Numbered from the stretch's first letter, positions 52,236 through 62,515 are shown. The stretch: DNA of 64,000 nucleotides from Dendrolimus kikuchii (GCA_019925095.2 CM034409.1:3103001-3167000); one strand, 5' to 3'. The notes: generated by a model from the sequence alone, not told the origin. Translations and numbers: made by a program.

Positions 52236-52667
52236 TCAGTCAAGTTGGTTTGTGTTCCGTTGTACGCAGAAAGAGCTCACAGTGTCTTGAGGTCTGGCAG
52301 CTGGTTTTTGCTGGGTTTGGGTCTTAATAGTTTTGATAATTGGATCCCAAACAGGTGGTACTTGCCAACCATCTTCTCTATTGAAATTTGGGTGTTTTTT
52401 GATTTCAATAGCCTCACGCATCATTCTAGGTATGAAACGATTCTCTTTCGCGAGGATTTGTGGGTTATCGAATCTGATGTCGTGGTTGGGTTTATCCAGC
52501 GTGTGTTCACTGATCGCAGACTTCGTAGACCTTGTGTGTTTCATGTCAGCAATGTGTTCTTTTACTCGTGTTTTTATACTCCTCTTTGTTTGCCCGATGT
52601 ATGACAATCCACACTCACAATCAAGCTTGTAGACCCCAGCATCCTGGAGTGGGATATTGCATTTCAC
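52236..52667 (-). pseudogene. PLE GIY-YIG endonuclease, inverted duplicate
   Basis: 143 residues nearly identical to residues 325-467 of the forward frame at 53240-54643 (one visible change, NHD for NHY). Contains GVYKLDCECGLSYIGQTKRS, the GIY-YIG core with CxC between its halves, and the REAIEI segment with the probable catalytic Glu. Just upstream (52700) a 7-bp deletion shifts the frame relative to the reverse transcriptase part, and the arm stops at about 52740. It is therefore only a duplicated half and not a gene on its own. Confidence 0.85.
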
Positions 52668-52740
52668 AGGTCTCAGAAATTGGGTAATCTTTTTCTGCGG
52701 CTTGTTTTGATTGAAGCTCGCCTGAGGATGTGACCAATTC

Positions 52741-53209
52741 TCGTTCTGATACCAGTGCTATATAATGGCGCCCATTTGGAGGATGTGCCTGACCTATCAT
52801 GTATGTGTTGAGTCGTGTATTTCTGACTATTGCTGTTTTTGAACTCTTACTGTTATAACTATCTCACTCAAACTGTATAAATAATATGTATTTCATTTTT
52901 TTACAATTATTGTGGCCTTTTTCTTTTTTTTCTCTTTTTTTTATCTTTTATACTCACTTTCTTTTCATTTTGTTTTTTATTCGCTTCAGTGTCTGTCTGT
53001 GTATGTCACTTAAATGGCCCTAGCGGAAGATCGGCGCTGGTTAACTTAACCCGCAACATGCTGAGCTAGGACCAATTTAGAGCTACACTTGCTTGGTTTT
53101 TTTTAAATGCATGTTACATTATACATTTATTCATTTATGTTGTGTATTGTATTCTCGTTTACGCTGTAGTTCTAAATCAACGTTTTTTCTTCCTTTTCTT
53201 TCTTTCTAA
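52741..53209 (+). other. PLE spacer, probable 5' region
   Basis: AT-rich with T-rich tracts. Contains GGCCCTAGCGGAAGATCGGC and CCCGCAACATGCTGAGC. A pyrimidine-rich stretch (53186-53206) ends in CTAAC just before the reading frame. It is like a branch-point region, but no AG acceptor follows at the join. It may be PLE 5' sequence, an intron remnant or a deletion junction. Confidence 0.4.
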
Positions 53210-54643
53210 CGGTTTAAACTTCACAAAAACAACATCCCCTTGCGCCCTATAGTTAGCCAGCTTGACTCACCAACATACAGACTGGCACAACATCTCGCGA
53301 AGACACTCAACAATCTCCGCGGCAACACACCCTACCATGTCAAGGATTCCTTCGACTTCATCAGCGCAATTGAAAATTTGACATTGGCTGAGGATGAAGT
53401 ACTAGTCAGTTTTGATGTCCAGTCCTTATTTACCAGTTTACCAGTGGAAGACTGCATTGAGATTGTCAAAAGGAAGCTAATAGATAATAACATGCCTGAG
53501 GAATATGCAGATCTACTAAAACATTGCCTCACATCTGGCTATTTCGTGTGGGACTACGGCTTCTACGACCAAATCAACGGTGTAGCCATGGGCTCACCCG
53601 TGTCTCCTGTCGTAGCTGACATTTTTATGGAAGACTTCGAGCAGAAGGCACTGGATACCGCTCCGGCTAAGCCGAAGATGTATAAAAGGTACGTAGACGA
53701 TACTTTTGCCGTCCTCCCAAACGATAAAGTCTCTGCATTTCTAAATCATCTCAATTCCATTAGCAGTAATATTAAATTTACTATGGAACTAGAGGCAAAT
53801 AATAAATTAGCTTTTCTGGATGTGCTCATCCTAAGGAACCCTGACAATACTCTTGGTCATACGGTGTATAGGAAACCTACCCATACAGATAAATACCTTA
53901 ATGGTTCGTCTCACCACCATCCTAGTCAGTTAGCTACCGTGGGCAAATCTTTGTTTCAGAGAGCACGGAAAATTTGTGACGAGAACCACATAGCTGGAGA
54001 GCTTCAGCATGTCAAGCGAGTTCTACAACGCAATCAGCTGAAGACTCCACACCAACGTCACAAAGGCCCCAAACCACCTTCAGTTGAGCGGTGCCCTGCT
54101 ACCCTACCCTACATCAAGGGGGTCACAGACAGAATTGGTCACATCCTCAGGCGAGCTTCAATCAAAACATATTTCAAGCCGCAGAAAAAGATTACCCAAT
54201 TTCTGAGACCTGTGAAATGCAATATCCCACTCCAGGATGCAGGGGTTTACAAGCTTGATTGTGAGTGTGGATTGTCATACATTGGGCAAACAAAGAGGAG
54301 CATAAAAACACGAGTAAAAGAACACATTGCTGACATGAAACACACAAGGTCTACGAAGTCTGCAATCAGTGAACACACGCTGGATAAACCCAACCACTAC
54401 ATCAGATTCGATAACCCACAAATCCTCGCGAAAGAGAATCGTTTCATACCTAGAATGATGCGTGAGGCTATTGAAATCAAAAAACACCCAAATTTCAATA
54501 GAGAAGATGGTTGGCAAGTACCACCTGTTTGGGATCCAATTATCAAAACTATTAAGACCCAAACCCAGCAAAAACCAGCTGCCAGACCTCAAGACACTGT
54601 AAGCTCTTTCTGCGTACAACGGAACACAAACCAACTTGACTGA
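53210..54643 (+). CDS. PLE reverse transcriptase with GIY-YIG endonuclease, 5'-incomplete
   Basis: The frame opens after a TAA at 53207 and reads FKLHKNNIPLRPIVSQLDSP, so it starts inside the polyprotein. There is no ATG, and the nominal first codon at 53240 is TTG. Residues are counted from there. Reverse transcriptase: first catalytic Asp in SFDVQSLFT (D59), NGVAMGSPVSPVVADIF (113-129), active site YVDD (151-154), then KLAFLDVLI (189-197) and YRKPTHTDKYL (210-220). GIY-YIG endonuclease: GVY at 335-337, YIG at 347-349, Arg in KTRVKEH (358) and Glu in MREAIEI (409), with CEC between GIY and YIG, a PLE feature. By family knowledge it copies element RNA and nicks target DNA. Full Penelope proteins are several hundred residues longer at the N-terminus. 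No internal stop, so it decayed little, but it cannot act without the missing part. Confidence 0.92.
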   Translation, partial: RFKLHKNNIPLRPIVSQLDSPTYRLAQHLAKTLNNLRGNTPYHVKDSFDFISAIENLTLAEDEVLVSFDVQSLFTSLPVEDCIEIVKRKLIDNNMPEEYADLLKHCLTSGYFVWDYGFYDQINGVAMGSPVSPVVADIFMEDFEQKALDTAPAKPKMYKRYVDDTFAVLPNDKVSAFLNHLNSISSNIKFTMELEANNKLAFLDVLILRNPDNTLGHTVYRKPTHTDKYLNGSSHHHPSQLATVGKSLFQRARKICDENHIAGELQHVKRVLQRNQLKTPHQRHKGPKPPSVERCPATLPYIKGVTDRIGHILRRASIKTYFKPQKKITQFLRPVKCNIPLQDAGVYKLDCECGLSYIGQTKRSIKTRVKEHIADMKHTRSTKSAISEHTLDKPNHYIRFDNPQILAKENRFIPRMMREAIEIKKHPNFNREDGWQVPPVWDPIIKTIKTQTQQKPAARPQDTVSSFCVQRNTNQLD

Positions 54644-54939
54644 TAATGACTTTTATTTTTCCTTCCACCCATTTTAATATTATATAAAATTATTAGAGCT
54701 AGGCATGTTTGCTGAAGAGTTTCTTGCGCCGCTTCTTCTCTTCAAGCCATAACATGTTGCGAAGCAATAATTAAAATTAATAAGTTGGCGGTAGGCTAAA
54801 TAAAACTTTAACAATACTCGTTGACACTTGACATCTTTGTCTTCCGTGATCACGGCCACTGAAAAGTGGCCGAAACGTCGGAAAAACCAAAATCAAATAA
54901 AATTACCGCGCTTAAAACCGTTAAAACGTAGTTTTATTA
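54644..54939 (+). repeat. PLE forward terminal repeat
   Basis: Begins after the stop codon and contains ATTAGAGCTAGGCATG, CTTGCGCCGCTTCTTC, AAGTTGGCGGTAGGC, the hammerhead-like motif and CGTTAAAACGTAGTTTTATT. Complement of 51884-52235 apart from an internal deletion near 54765. Confidence 0.85.
54842..54883 (+). ncRNA. Hammerhead-ribozyme-like motif in PLE terminal repeat
   Basis: Order: TTCC (54842-54845), GTGATCAC (54846-54853), a 7-bp stem GGCCACT/AGTGGCC with GAAA loop (54854-54871), GAAA (54872-54875), CGTC (54876-54879), GGAA (54880-54883). TTCC/GGAA can form stem I, the loop-closed helix stem II, and GAA-ACGT-C matches the 3' half of the hammerhead core with a minimal palindromic stem III. 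The 5' core should read CTGANGA but reads GTGATCA plus an extra C. PLE terminal repeats are known to carry hammerheads, but activity here is doubtful. Confidence 0.45.
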
Positions 54940-54974
54940 TGTATACAAGTCGCGAAAACTTAAGAAAATATTAT

Positions 54975-55205
54975 GAATTCTAATGTAGTTTTTTCACTGG
55001 TGATGTGTGCTATTTTTTATCCCGGAAATCTCGCGGAAATTTCCCTGGAGCAGTTTATAGTTGTTCGGGTGCATAAAAACTAGCTTAATACCGACACAGT
55101 TTTTACTAAAACAATAGCTGCGGTATTTTGTGTCCCGGAAATCCCGCAGGACTTTCAAATCAAGCGTGGACAAAGTCGCGGACATATTGCAATAAACAAG
55201 CAAGA
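54975..55205 (+). repeat. Helitron-like repeat F, right of PLE
   Basis: Continues the host repeat: right target duplication, then ATTTTTTATCCCGGAAATCT, GTTTTTACTAAAACAATAGC, GTCCCGGAAATCCCGCAGGA and CAAGCGTGGACAAAGTCGCG, comparable to 1915-2110. Confidence 0.55.
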
Positions 55206-55495
55206 AATGGGGAACATTCGTGTTTATTTAAATTGCCTTTATGGATAACTTCGAAGTTATTGGGAGTAAAAGGACATAGGATACCTTTCATCCAGAAAAA
55301 AATCCCTGAGGATTAGACGGATATGCTTGAACGAACTACTGACTAGCGCAGCGCGGGAGCGCACATATTAATAGTTGCTCTATCTCGCTCGCACATCATC
55401 CGTCCCGCTCACACACTGTGCTATACATTGTACTAGCAGTACGACTTGTTAATATTTGTACTTAAGGTTACCGTTTCCAAAATAAATCAGTTCAC
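55206..55495. other. No recognised feature
   Basis: Short frames only. Confidence 0.35.
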
Positions 55496-55499
55496 ATCA

Positions 55500-55752
55500 G
55501 CACTCGACAGTGAGTACTACTCTCTGCCATCTGAAGTATTATTTAACCTCTACCTCTCGCTTCGCTCGTGCAGCAACGCTCGGAGTCTTCCACACTATTC
55601 TGTGACGTCGATCGCGGGCGGAGCACTGCCAAGAGCATACTATTGCTGCAGAGTTATCGCCCCCGACCGACGCGTGTCGTTCCCATAGCAACGACCCAGT
55701 TTGTGCGTAAATCGGTTAAGCATTTTCCCTCTCCACAAAAAAAAAAAAATAT
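55500..55752 (+). mobile_element. A-tailed retroposon copy (copy 2 of 2)
   Basis: Forward counterpart of 421-655: GCAGCAACGCTCGGAGTCTT, TGACGTCGATCGCGGGCGGA, CGACCGACGCGTGTCGTTCC and GTTAAGCATTTTCCCTC, then an A run at 55737-55750. The 112-codon frame runs through the A tail and is not a gene. Confidence 0.65.
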
Positions 55753-55799
55753 AGTAATCTCTCTCAGACATCTGACGTGGTGCTTATACGCTGTGCGCG

Positions 55800-56012
55800 G
55801 TGCTCGTGTGTCAGTTTTTTTTTGCCAAGGCGGGAGAATACATTTGCACATCCCCTCGGACCCCGGCGGAGGTCACCGTGGGGTATGTGGGATTCCCGAC
55901 GGCTGACGCTAAACACAAGTGATAATAGAAGTTGAGCATCGTCAGCCAGACTAGTACGAAACCTTCCAACGTCTTTCCGCATCTTAAGGAAGCGTCACGG
56001 GACCGCAATCAG
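55800..56012 (+). mobile_element. Probable LINE 3'UTR
   Basis: CATCCCCTCGGACCCCGGCG, GGTCACCGTGGGGTATGTGG and GATTCCCGACGGCTGACGCT resemble a dispersed lepidopteran LINE end. No second copy is in the window to confirm its limits. Confidence 0.4.
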
Positions 56013-56935
56013 AGAGGCAGCCTACCGCTTTTATGACGTATCAACGCTTAAAGCCGCGTACTTACCTACGAGCCGTAATCTGTTACCGTTGCAGTTACTG
56101 TAAACAAAAATGATAGTGTAAACGTGGCTTGCGATGCGCTCGCAACAGGCCGACAAAGCGAAGATCAATGTCGGCGTACATATTAAGCGCAATACACGCC
56201 AATACCACTGAACCGCCGAGACAGCCCGTCGACGCAACTCGGCGGCCTATATGAAAAGAAACTATGTCGGCAACTTGCGCCCGCGTGTGTTGCCCGCTGA
56301 CATCTTGGCGGCATGTCGGCGGCTTGCGTATGCAAGCGCACAGTCCCGTCGGGATCTTTTTTTTTGTTTTTTTTTTTTATGTATGTTCACCGATTACTCC
56401 GAGATTTATGATACGATTTACGTGATTATTTTTTTGTTCGACACGGAATAGCTTCCATTTGGTCCCCTAAAAATTTGACATAGTTTTGCCCAGTAATTTT
56501 CATTTTATGAACATTTTTTAATGAAAAAATTTCCATTCCGTTCCATATGTACACCGATTACTCTGAGAGTTATTAATCGATTTACGTGCTGTACTTTTTA
56601 TTCCTCATCTCAAGCCGCCGACAAAGTTTTCCGACTTGCAGTGAAGCCCCTAACTAGCCCGACTTTAAGATGTTTTAGATAATATATATTAATAATAGTA
56701 GCTTTAGAAATAAGTTATTTTATACTTTTTAGGTTTTTAGTTTTTGAAGTCGTCGACACAGGTCGGCGGGTTGGCGACTTTGGTGTGTATTGATTTAGTG
56801 GCTACTTCCTATATCTTACCTACCATTTATTTGCCTTACTATCGATTAAAATTTGCCATGAGCTCCATACACATATTGTCAAAATTCAACCGATGGTAAG
56901 GCAAGGAAATGAATATTAAGATTTTGCCGTTGCCG
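56013..56935. other. Unclassified, GTCGGC-rich
   Basis: Many GCCGACA/GTCGGCG words at 56140-56330 and 56615-56780, flanking AT-rich DNA. This could be an eroded inverted-repeat element. No ends are defined. Confidence 0.3.
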
Positions 56936-57185
56936 ACCTCTAAGAAATTTTATGACGCCCTTCTTAAATAACCCCGTGTCGTAGCGCAAAGGAATAACGG
57001 CCGGCGGAAACTTTCTTCCAGATCATTATTGTACACGGAAAAATGTTATAGACAACCGTTGCGTAGTTGAGCGTGGGAGCTCAAGGAAATAGGGGTGAAT
57101 ATCCCGTCACTGGCGAGCGACGCGTTTGTAAAAGTGAGGCGTTTGCACCAGATCAAACAGTTCTTTAGAACACTACCCGTTATAA
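56936..57185 (-). pseudogene. Degenerate Jockey/CR1-like LINE end
   Basis: The minus strand shows, across frameshifts, a LINE C-terminal pattern (TGGAAGAAAGTTTCCGCCGG, CGCTACGACACGGGGTTATT, AAGAAGGGCGTCATAAAATT), comparable to 39402-39560. Too decayed for a frame. Confidence 0.4.
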
Positions 57186-57913
57186 GATATCTGCTCGGCT
57201 ACAAATACGGCCCGCAGATGAGTACGCGGTCCTAGGGCGCAAGTACACAACGATAAATGTCAATACCGGTACAGCTAGTTATGTATATAGGACTATTAAT
57301 ACGTTGCAAGATATATGTATAGAGGCGTACCCTTGTAAAGGGGCCGGGGGTGTATTAAAATTGCTAATCTGTCCCGAGCTCGTTTCAAGGGGCGTAACAG
57401 GTAATCTCGTCTCGCTTTACCTGGTATTGGGTAGGACACTTTCAATCACCGTCCTAGCGTAAAATTATGTCAAACCTATTCGGCTGTTGGTGTATTATAC
57501 TGTAGTTTTTCTCAGACACTGTTTGGTCCTTATAGAGGAAAATATAGCAAACCAAAGTGCTGTTTCAAATGGGACGGTATGAAATTACGTAAATAATGGA
57601 GTAGAAGGCGATAAAAGAGAAACTACCAATACTGATAAGCAAGCCGACAAAACATTTCTTTCCAAGTCTATATACGGACTTTAATACCTCTTCAATCACA
57701 GGCGCCTGACTAATGGGCGAGCGTAAATAGATTAATAAAAAAAAAACCTCGAAACCACCATGAATGGTCTAAAACCGTCGGACAAAAAACAGGAATGGAC
57801 GTACGGTGTATTTCTGGATTCTTTTTCCGTCGCGTAAACAGTCTGCGGTCACAGTATAAATGTAATATTAAGATTAACCTCATAGCCAGCAACAGTACCC
57901 TGAAAATGAAAAT
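57186..57913. other. No recognised feature
   Basis: No supported gene or element. Confidence 0.35.
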
Positions 57914-58281
57914 TGTGTGTGTGTGCAGTTCACACGCAGTAGAAGTGAAACTTCAGAGAATATACTCACAGATAATTCTTCTCTAACTTTAATATAAATA
58001 TACATTAATACAACATATTATAACTCAAAATAAACTTCTTAAGTATCACTTTCAATTTTGCACCGTTTTAGTTTAAACAATATTGTTATCAGTTTTATTT
58101 CGGTCCAAACTGAACCTATGTTTAATCATCGACTCTGTAATATGTGCTGCACAATGTAAAATTCGTATCTCGTCGTCTCAAAGGCTTAGTCTTATACATT
58201 TATATGTTTATCTCTTTTTAGTGTCGCTTTTTCGTTTCGTCGAGTTTCAAAGCACAACGATTGTAAAGACGTTTCACTTCA
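57914..58281. mobile_element. MITE E in duplicated block 1
   Basis: From GTGTGTGTGCAGTTCACACG and GAAGTGAAACTTCAGAG to CGTTTCACTTCA. Followed by AATAGCCAATAAACACAATA and TTTTCTGCTGTTCG, as in 62046-62515. Confidence 0.85.
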
Positions 58282-58352
58282 ATAGCCAATAAACACAATA
58301 GTTTTCTGCTGTTCGTACACATACAAAGGACCAATTCACTATTTATTGTAAA

Positions 58353-58640
58353 CTAGCCGTCCCGGCAGACGTTGTCTTGCCCTGAAAAAATAAAAATCTA
58401 GTCCCCGATTCTAGTGCCACCTACCGGTTCTAATTGTGAATCTAAACCATCCGGGGACCCAGTTAAACACACAAAAACAAAATCATCAAAATCGGCTCAG
58501 GAGATTAGGAGGATCCTAGAACCCGATCCCAGCGCCACCTACCGGTTCCAGTTGTTAAAATAAACCAACCGGGTCCCCACCCAAACACACACAAAAAGTT
58601 TAATCAAAATCGGTAAAATCGTCCTCAAGTTATGTGCGTA
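58353..58640 (-). mobile_element. Helitron B in duplicated block 1
   Basis: The plus strand begins CTAGCCGTCCCGGCAGACGT after A. Two internal units contain CGCCACCTACCGGTTC and AACCATCCGGGGACCCA or AACCAACCGGGTCCCC. Nearly identical to 62516-62800. Confidence 0.85.
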
Positions 58641-59470
58641 CATACATTTCAACGATTCGTTTTTATATATACGATTACTAATACTTACTAAGTTGTCTAT
58701 ATTTAAATAAAGAGTAATAATAGTCGATTTTCTCACTAAATACTGTTAACACAAGTATCAAAATTACACACAATTTCTTAAGAAAAACGTTTGTAGTTGG
58801 AAACTAAGTGAACATGCCATTTACGATTTATGTACATGAATTTATGCTGGTTAGGTTAGCAGCTAACCTCATTTGTTAGAAATGCTTACATCTTAAATTT
58901 AACCGTTAAAATGTGTGAATTGCTTGTATTGTCATTATCCAATTAAGGAATTTCCTTCCTTAGTCTTTCAATTTAAATATATGAAATGAATTTACAATCA
59001 ACAAAACAATATGTTTTTCAATTTATTTTTCTTATTGGATCGAAACACAAAACAGCATCATTATGTAAATGTTTTTTTAAAGTCATACATATATGTATTT
59101 ATTATAAACTAAATAAACTTAATTAATTATCGTATTAGTTATGTAAATTGATTGCATTTATTTTGAAACTAGCTTTATGTAATAGATAATAATAAAAAGA
59201 CTAGGTAAAATGGTTATGTGTTATATTTAATTTAAGTCACTGCGAGGTTTAGTATAAAAAAAACTTTCTACATAATATGCTAATTTAGCTTCTTTTATGT
59301 GATATTTATTACTTTGTATCTGAAAGAAAGAAAGGAAAAAATATTTATTTCTAATAGCGACACACTGTGGTGTGTAAGTATGTAATGTTGAGTAGTATTA
59401 AACGGAACGTCAAAGCAAACGGTTGTATCATTATATACCCCCATACCCGCAAATCTACTTTACTACTTTA
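58641..59470. other. AT-rich, nothing recognised
   Basis: No supported gene or element. Confidence 0.4.
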
Positions 59471-59479
59471 ATATTATTA

Positions 59480-59790
59480 TCTTATCCGTGCAGGAACGGA
59501 GAAAGAATACAATTTCCTGTGTTGGGGCGGCCTGTCGTAAGAGTCGACAAAACAACCCACAGCCAGGTGGTAGGGCATTTGTCCGACTGGATGGCTACCT
59601 CCCCTGGTCTAAAGTATGTCGCCATAACAACCTTGAGTTGTGTTCCGGCATTAGTGACCAGGTTCCAGTCTCCCTTAAGAGAGCAGCAGCGCATTTGTAG
59701 CACTTTTGGTGTTGCGAATGTCCATAGGCGATGGTAACTACTTTCCATCAAGTGGGCTGTCTGCCTGTCTGCTGAACTCCCGCAATAGAA
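59480..59790 (+). mobile_element. SINE-M, full length
   Basis: Complete forward copy with a short degenerate A tail (CAATAGAAAAAA). Confidence 0.85.
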
Positions 59791-60227
59791 AAAACTCATG
59801 GCGAGATACATGAACGACAAATGAACCAAGATCCTTGTCCTCATATCCTGGGAGAGCAAAATGTATGTTGAATAGACGCAGATGCGGACGATGCAGGGAT
59901 GATACATTTAATGTACGTTTATGAGTAATCTTAGCTGGAGATTTGCAAATTTTGTTCAATTCCTCCATTTTTGAATCTAAGGAATTCCACAAACAAGACA
60001 AAATAGTAACATAACAAATTGTATGCCGCAATTTGGAAATTGTTGGCACTTAGTATTTGGCTGTGCTGAGACGTAATCCGACACAGCGCTGATTTTCAGT
60101 GCTCACCTCCTAAATTCAAATTGGCATGCGAGCCGTGCTAAACACGGCATTTTTTATAAAGAAAATGTAAGTACAAAGAATAAAATATGAAGTACAAGAA
60201 ACAGAAAAGTTTTAAGGATATAATAAT
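59791..60227. other. No recognised feature
   Basis: A minus-strand frame of about 85 codons (59790-60049) has no domain I can name with confidence. Confidence 0.35.
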
Positions 60228-60655
60228 ACATACATACATACATAGCTTCACGCCAGTTCCCTTGCGGGATAGGCACGAACAACAGAGCGCCATTTAGGCT
60301 TATTCTTACACACCTCACTTGCTTCTTTCATATTCATAACTCTTGTCATGCACGCTCGTCTGTTATTAAGGCTCCTGACATCACCTTCTGCTAGTACACG
60401 ATCAATTTGATCATGGAAGGTGTGTCGTGGCCTTCCACGACTTCTGCATCCATCCACTTTTGCATTGTATATCTGTTTAGTCATTCTTTCATCATGCATT
60501 CTTTCCACATGCCCGAACCACCGGAGCATTCCTTTCCTTACCTTCACCCCGACACTCTCTTTCAGACCAACTCTCTTTCTTACTTCGGTATTACGAACGC
60601 GGTCCGCGAGCGTCACTCCGCAGATTTTGCGCAGTGCTCGCATCTCGACCGCGTT
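60228..60655 (-). pseudogene. RTE-1 LINE 3' end, longest copy
   Basis: 131 codons in frame on the minus strand: RALRKICGVTLADRVRNTEV, GMLRWFGHVERMHDERMTKQ, YNAKVDGCRSRGRPRHTFHD, QIDRVLAEGDVRS and SVVRAYPARELA, then a stop and (TATG)n tail (60228-60243 in reverse). LRWFGHVERM and GRPRxTF mark the region downstream of the RTE reverse transcriptase. It is the best reference for the family here, but truncated before the RT domain. Confidence 0.85.
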
Positions 60656-60844
60656 TACTCTACTTTGATATAATAATGAGTAATGATAAATATCTCTTTT
60701 TGTATCTTGTTCGAAATAAATATTTTCTTTCTTTCTTTATCATTTTTATGCCTTTACTGACAATATTGTAGTATCATCTACTACAGTATTCCGTGATTTT
60801 ACGCCACGGGTCAATCCCTAGTATGTAGCTCTGTTTTACTTACA

Positions 60845-61205
60845 CTAGTGGTCGCCCCGTGGTTGAAATTCGACCATAATTAATTTAAATTATAAGTTTG
60901 AACATTATTAAGGTTCTGTTGTCAAAGATTATACTTCTATAATCACAGATTTCGCCAAGGCTACGCAGTTAATTTGACTTTAACAATAAACAAAAGAGTA
61001 TATATGCGTGTATGTGTCAAATACATGGTAGTGTGTGTAATGTTCTTTTTATTGATTTAATGTATTTTTTATGCATAATTAAAAAAAATATCAGCATTCT
61101 GCACTCCTCTATATAAACTATAAGTGTACGAAATTTCATACTCCTCCGTCTGCACAATTTTCGTAAAAAGGGGTACAACGTTTTTGCTTCGTATTAATAT
61201 AATGA
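60845..61205 (-). mobile_element. Helitron D, complete
   Basis: Starts CTAGTGGTCGCCCCGTGG after A and ends TATTAATATAATGA before T, so TC...CTAG on the minus strand. 361 bp, uninterrupted. Confidence 0.9.
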
Positions 61206-61282
61206 TATAAAAACGTAATTAAGTTTTTTTTTATATATATATGTAAATCTTTAATCTTTTCTTTCTAATTCTTTAATAAAAA

Positions 61283-61357
61283 ATCATGTTCTCGTTTCGG
61301 AGGCCAAGACCCACTTTGGGTCGCTGAGCCAACGGAGTAAGTAAGAGTAAGTAAGTA
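61283..61357 (+). mobile_element. RTE-2 3' stub
   Basis: GAGGCCAAGACCCACTTTGG, TCGCTGAGCCAACGGAG and an AGTAAGTAAG tail. Matches the end of 6580-6792 in reverse. Confidence 0.8.
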
Positions 61358-61833
61358 TAAATCTTTAATGAAACATTATTTAACTGATGGTGAAAACAGC
61401 ATTAAAAGAGTTAGCATCTACACAGACAGACGCGAAAAGCGGTTGCTTTATACTATGTAAACATTAAAAAAAATATTATTCAAGCCACATTCATCCTAAG
61501 TTCGGCAGCTCGAACAAATGTAGCGCTGCCGACTTTTGTGCCAATACTAAAAGCATGAGCTTACTGCTTTTGATATATAAACTGTACGTGATAGTTTCCG
61601 GGCTGATATCCATAAATTGTACAAATTATAACGCAACGACCCGTCGACGCGTCTGCTTTGTGTTATCCGCGAAAGGCAGGTAAATGGCGTAATAGGTGGT
61701 CGAACTCGGATGAAAGGTGCCGTGTTGGATGGATCGTATGATGGTTAATACGACGTCCTGTGCATCTGCTACCCTCGCTACATAACAACAGATGCTTGCT
61801 ATTGATTGAAATGAAACGGTAAATAATGTTATA
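61358..61833. other. No recognised feature
   Basis: No supported gene or element. Confidence 0.35.
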
Positions 61834-62042
61834 GGGAAGATTTATATTAGACCGGCCCGTGTCCGGGCCGGGGCAACAGTGGTGTAGACGAGCGTTGTCC
61901 GGGCCCGGACGGGACACGTATCCTGCACTGTGTAATATAAACAGCTTCATACAAAATGTATGTAAAGTTTCAAATTCGTGCCCCGTCCGGGCCACGTACA
62001 CGGCACGCCCCGGACACGGCCCGGTCTAATATAAATCTTCCC
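61834..62042. mobile_element. CpG-rich TIR element
   Basis: Inverted ends GGGAAGATTTATATTAGACC and GGTCTAATATAAATCTTCCC match perfectly and extend into CCGGGCC-rich arms. ATA flanks both sides (61831-61833, 62043-62045). 209 bp, non-coding. A MITE of undetermined superfamily. Confidence 0.85.
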
Positions 62043-62045
62043 ATA

Positions 62046-62450
62046 GTGTGTGCAGTTCTCACGCAGTAGAAGTGAAACTTCAGAGAATATACTCACAGAT
62101 AATTCTTCTCTAACTTTTATTCATATAAATATAATTCCTTTAGCCTACAGCCGTCAACATATTATAATTCAAAATAAACTTCGTAAGTATCAGTTTCAAG
62201 TTTTCACTGTTTTAGTTTATAAAATATTATTATTAGTCTTATTTCGGTCCAAATTAGACCTATGTTTAATCATCGGTCTTATTGACTCTCTCTAATCTGT
62301 GCTGCGCAATGTAAAACACGGTATCTCATTTTCTCGCAGGCAGGAGGACTAATCCTATAGATTTATGTGTTTATCTATTTTTAGTGTCGCTTTTTCGTTT
62401 CATCGAGTTTCAATTCACAACGATTCTAAAGAGGTTTCACTTCAATAGCC
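62046..62450. mobile_element. MITE E in duplicated block 2
   Basis: From GTGTGTGCAGTTCTCACGCA to GGTTTCACTTCA, then the same AATAGCCAATAAACACAATA flank as block 1. Confidence 0.85.
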
Positions 62451-62515
62451 AATAAACACAATAGTTTTCTGCTGTTCGTACAAATACAAAGGACCAATTC
62501 ACTATTTATTGTAAA

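Larger units (their letters stand above)
51884..54974 (+). mobile_element. Penelope-like element (PLE) with inverted left end
   Basis: Boundaries come from the 13-bp direct repeat GAATTCTAATGTA at 51871-51883 and 54975-54987, which also restores the interrupted host repeat F. Left arm 51884-52740 is the inverted 3' half: terminal repeat plus GIY-YIG coding. Then come a 470-bp unassigned spacer and the forward RT/GIY-YIG frame. The forward terminal repeat ends at 54939, and an extra 35 nt (54940-54974) is absent from the left end. Terminal repeats in inverted orientation and a short one-sided tail are known Penelope traits. The right terminal repeat has lost about 65 bp near 54765 that the left arm keeps. 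The first part of the ORF is missing. Confidence 0.9.

Noticed and set aside
52245..52632. Plus-strand frames of 119 and 99 codons over the left PLE arm, and 54275-54634 on the minus strand
   Set aside because: Antisense of the GIY-YIG coding sequence.
59738..60049. 103-codon frame as part of a retroviral-type gene
   Set aside because: Resemblance was too vague, part of the frame is SINE-M sequence, and no neighbouring gag/pol or LTR supports it.
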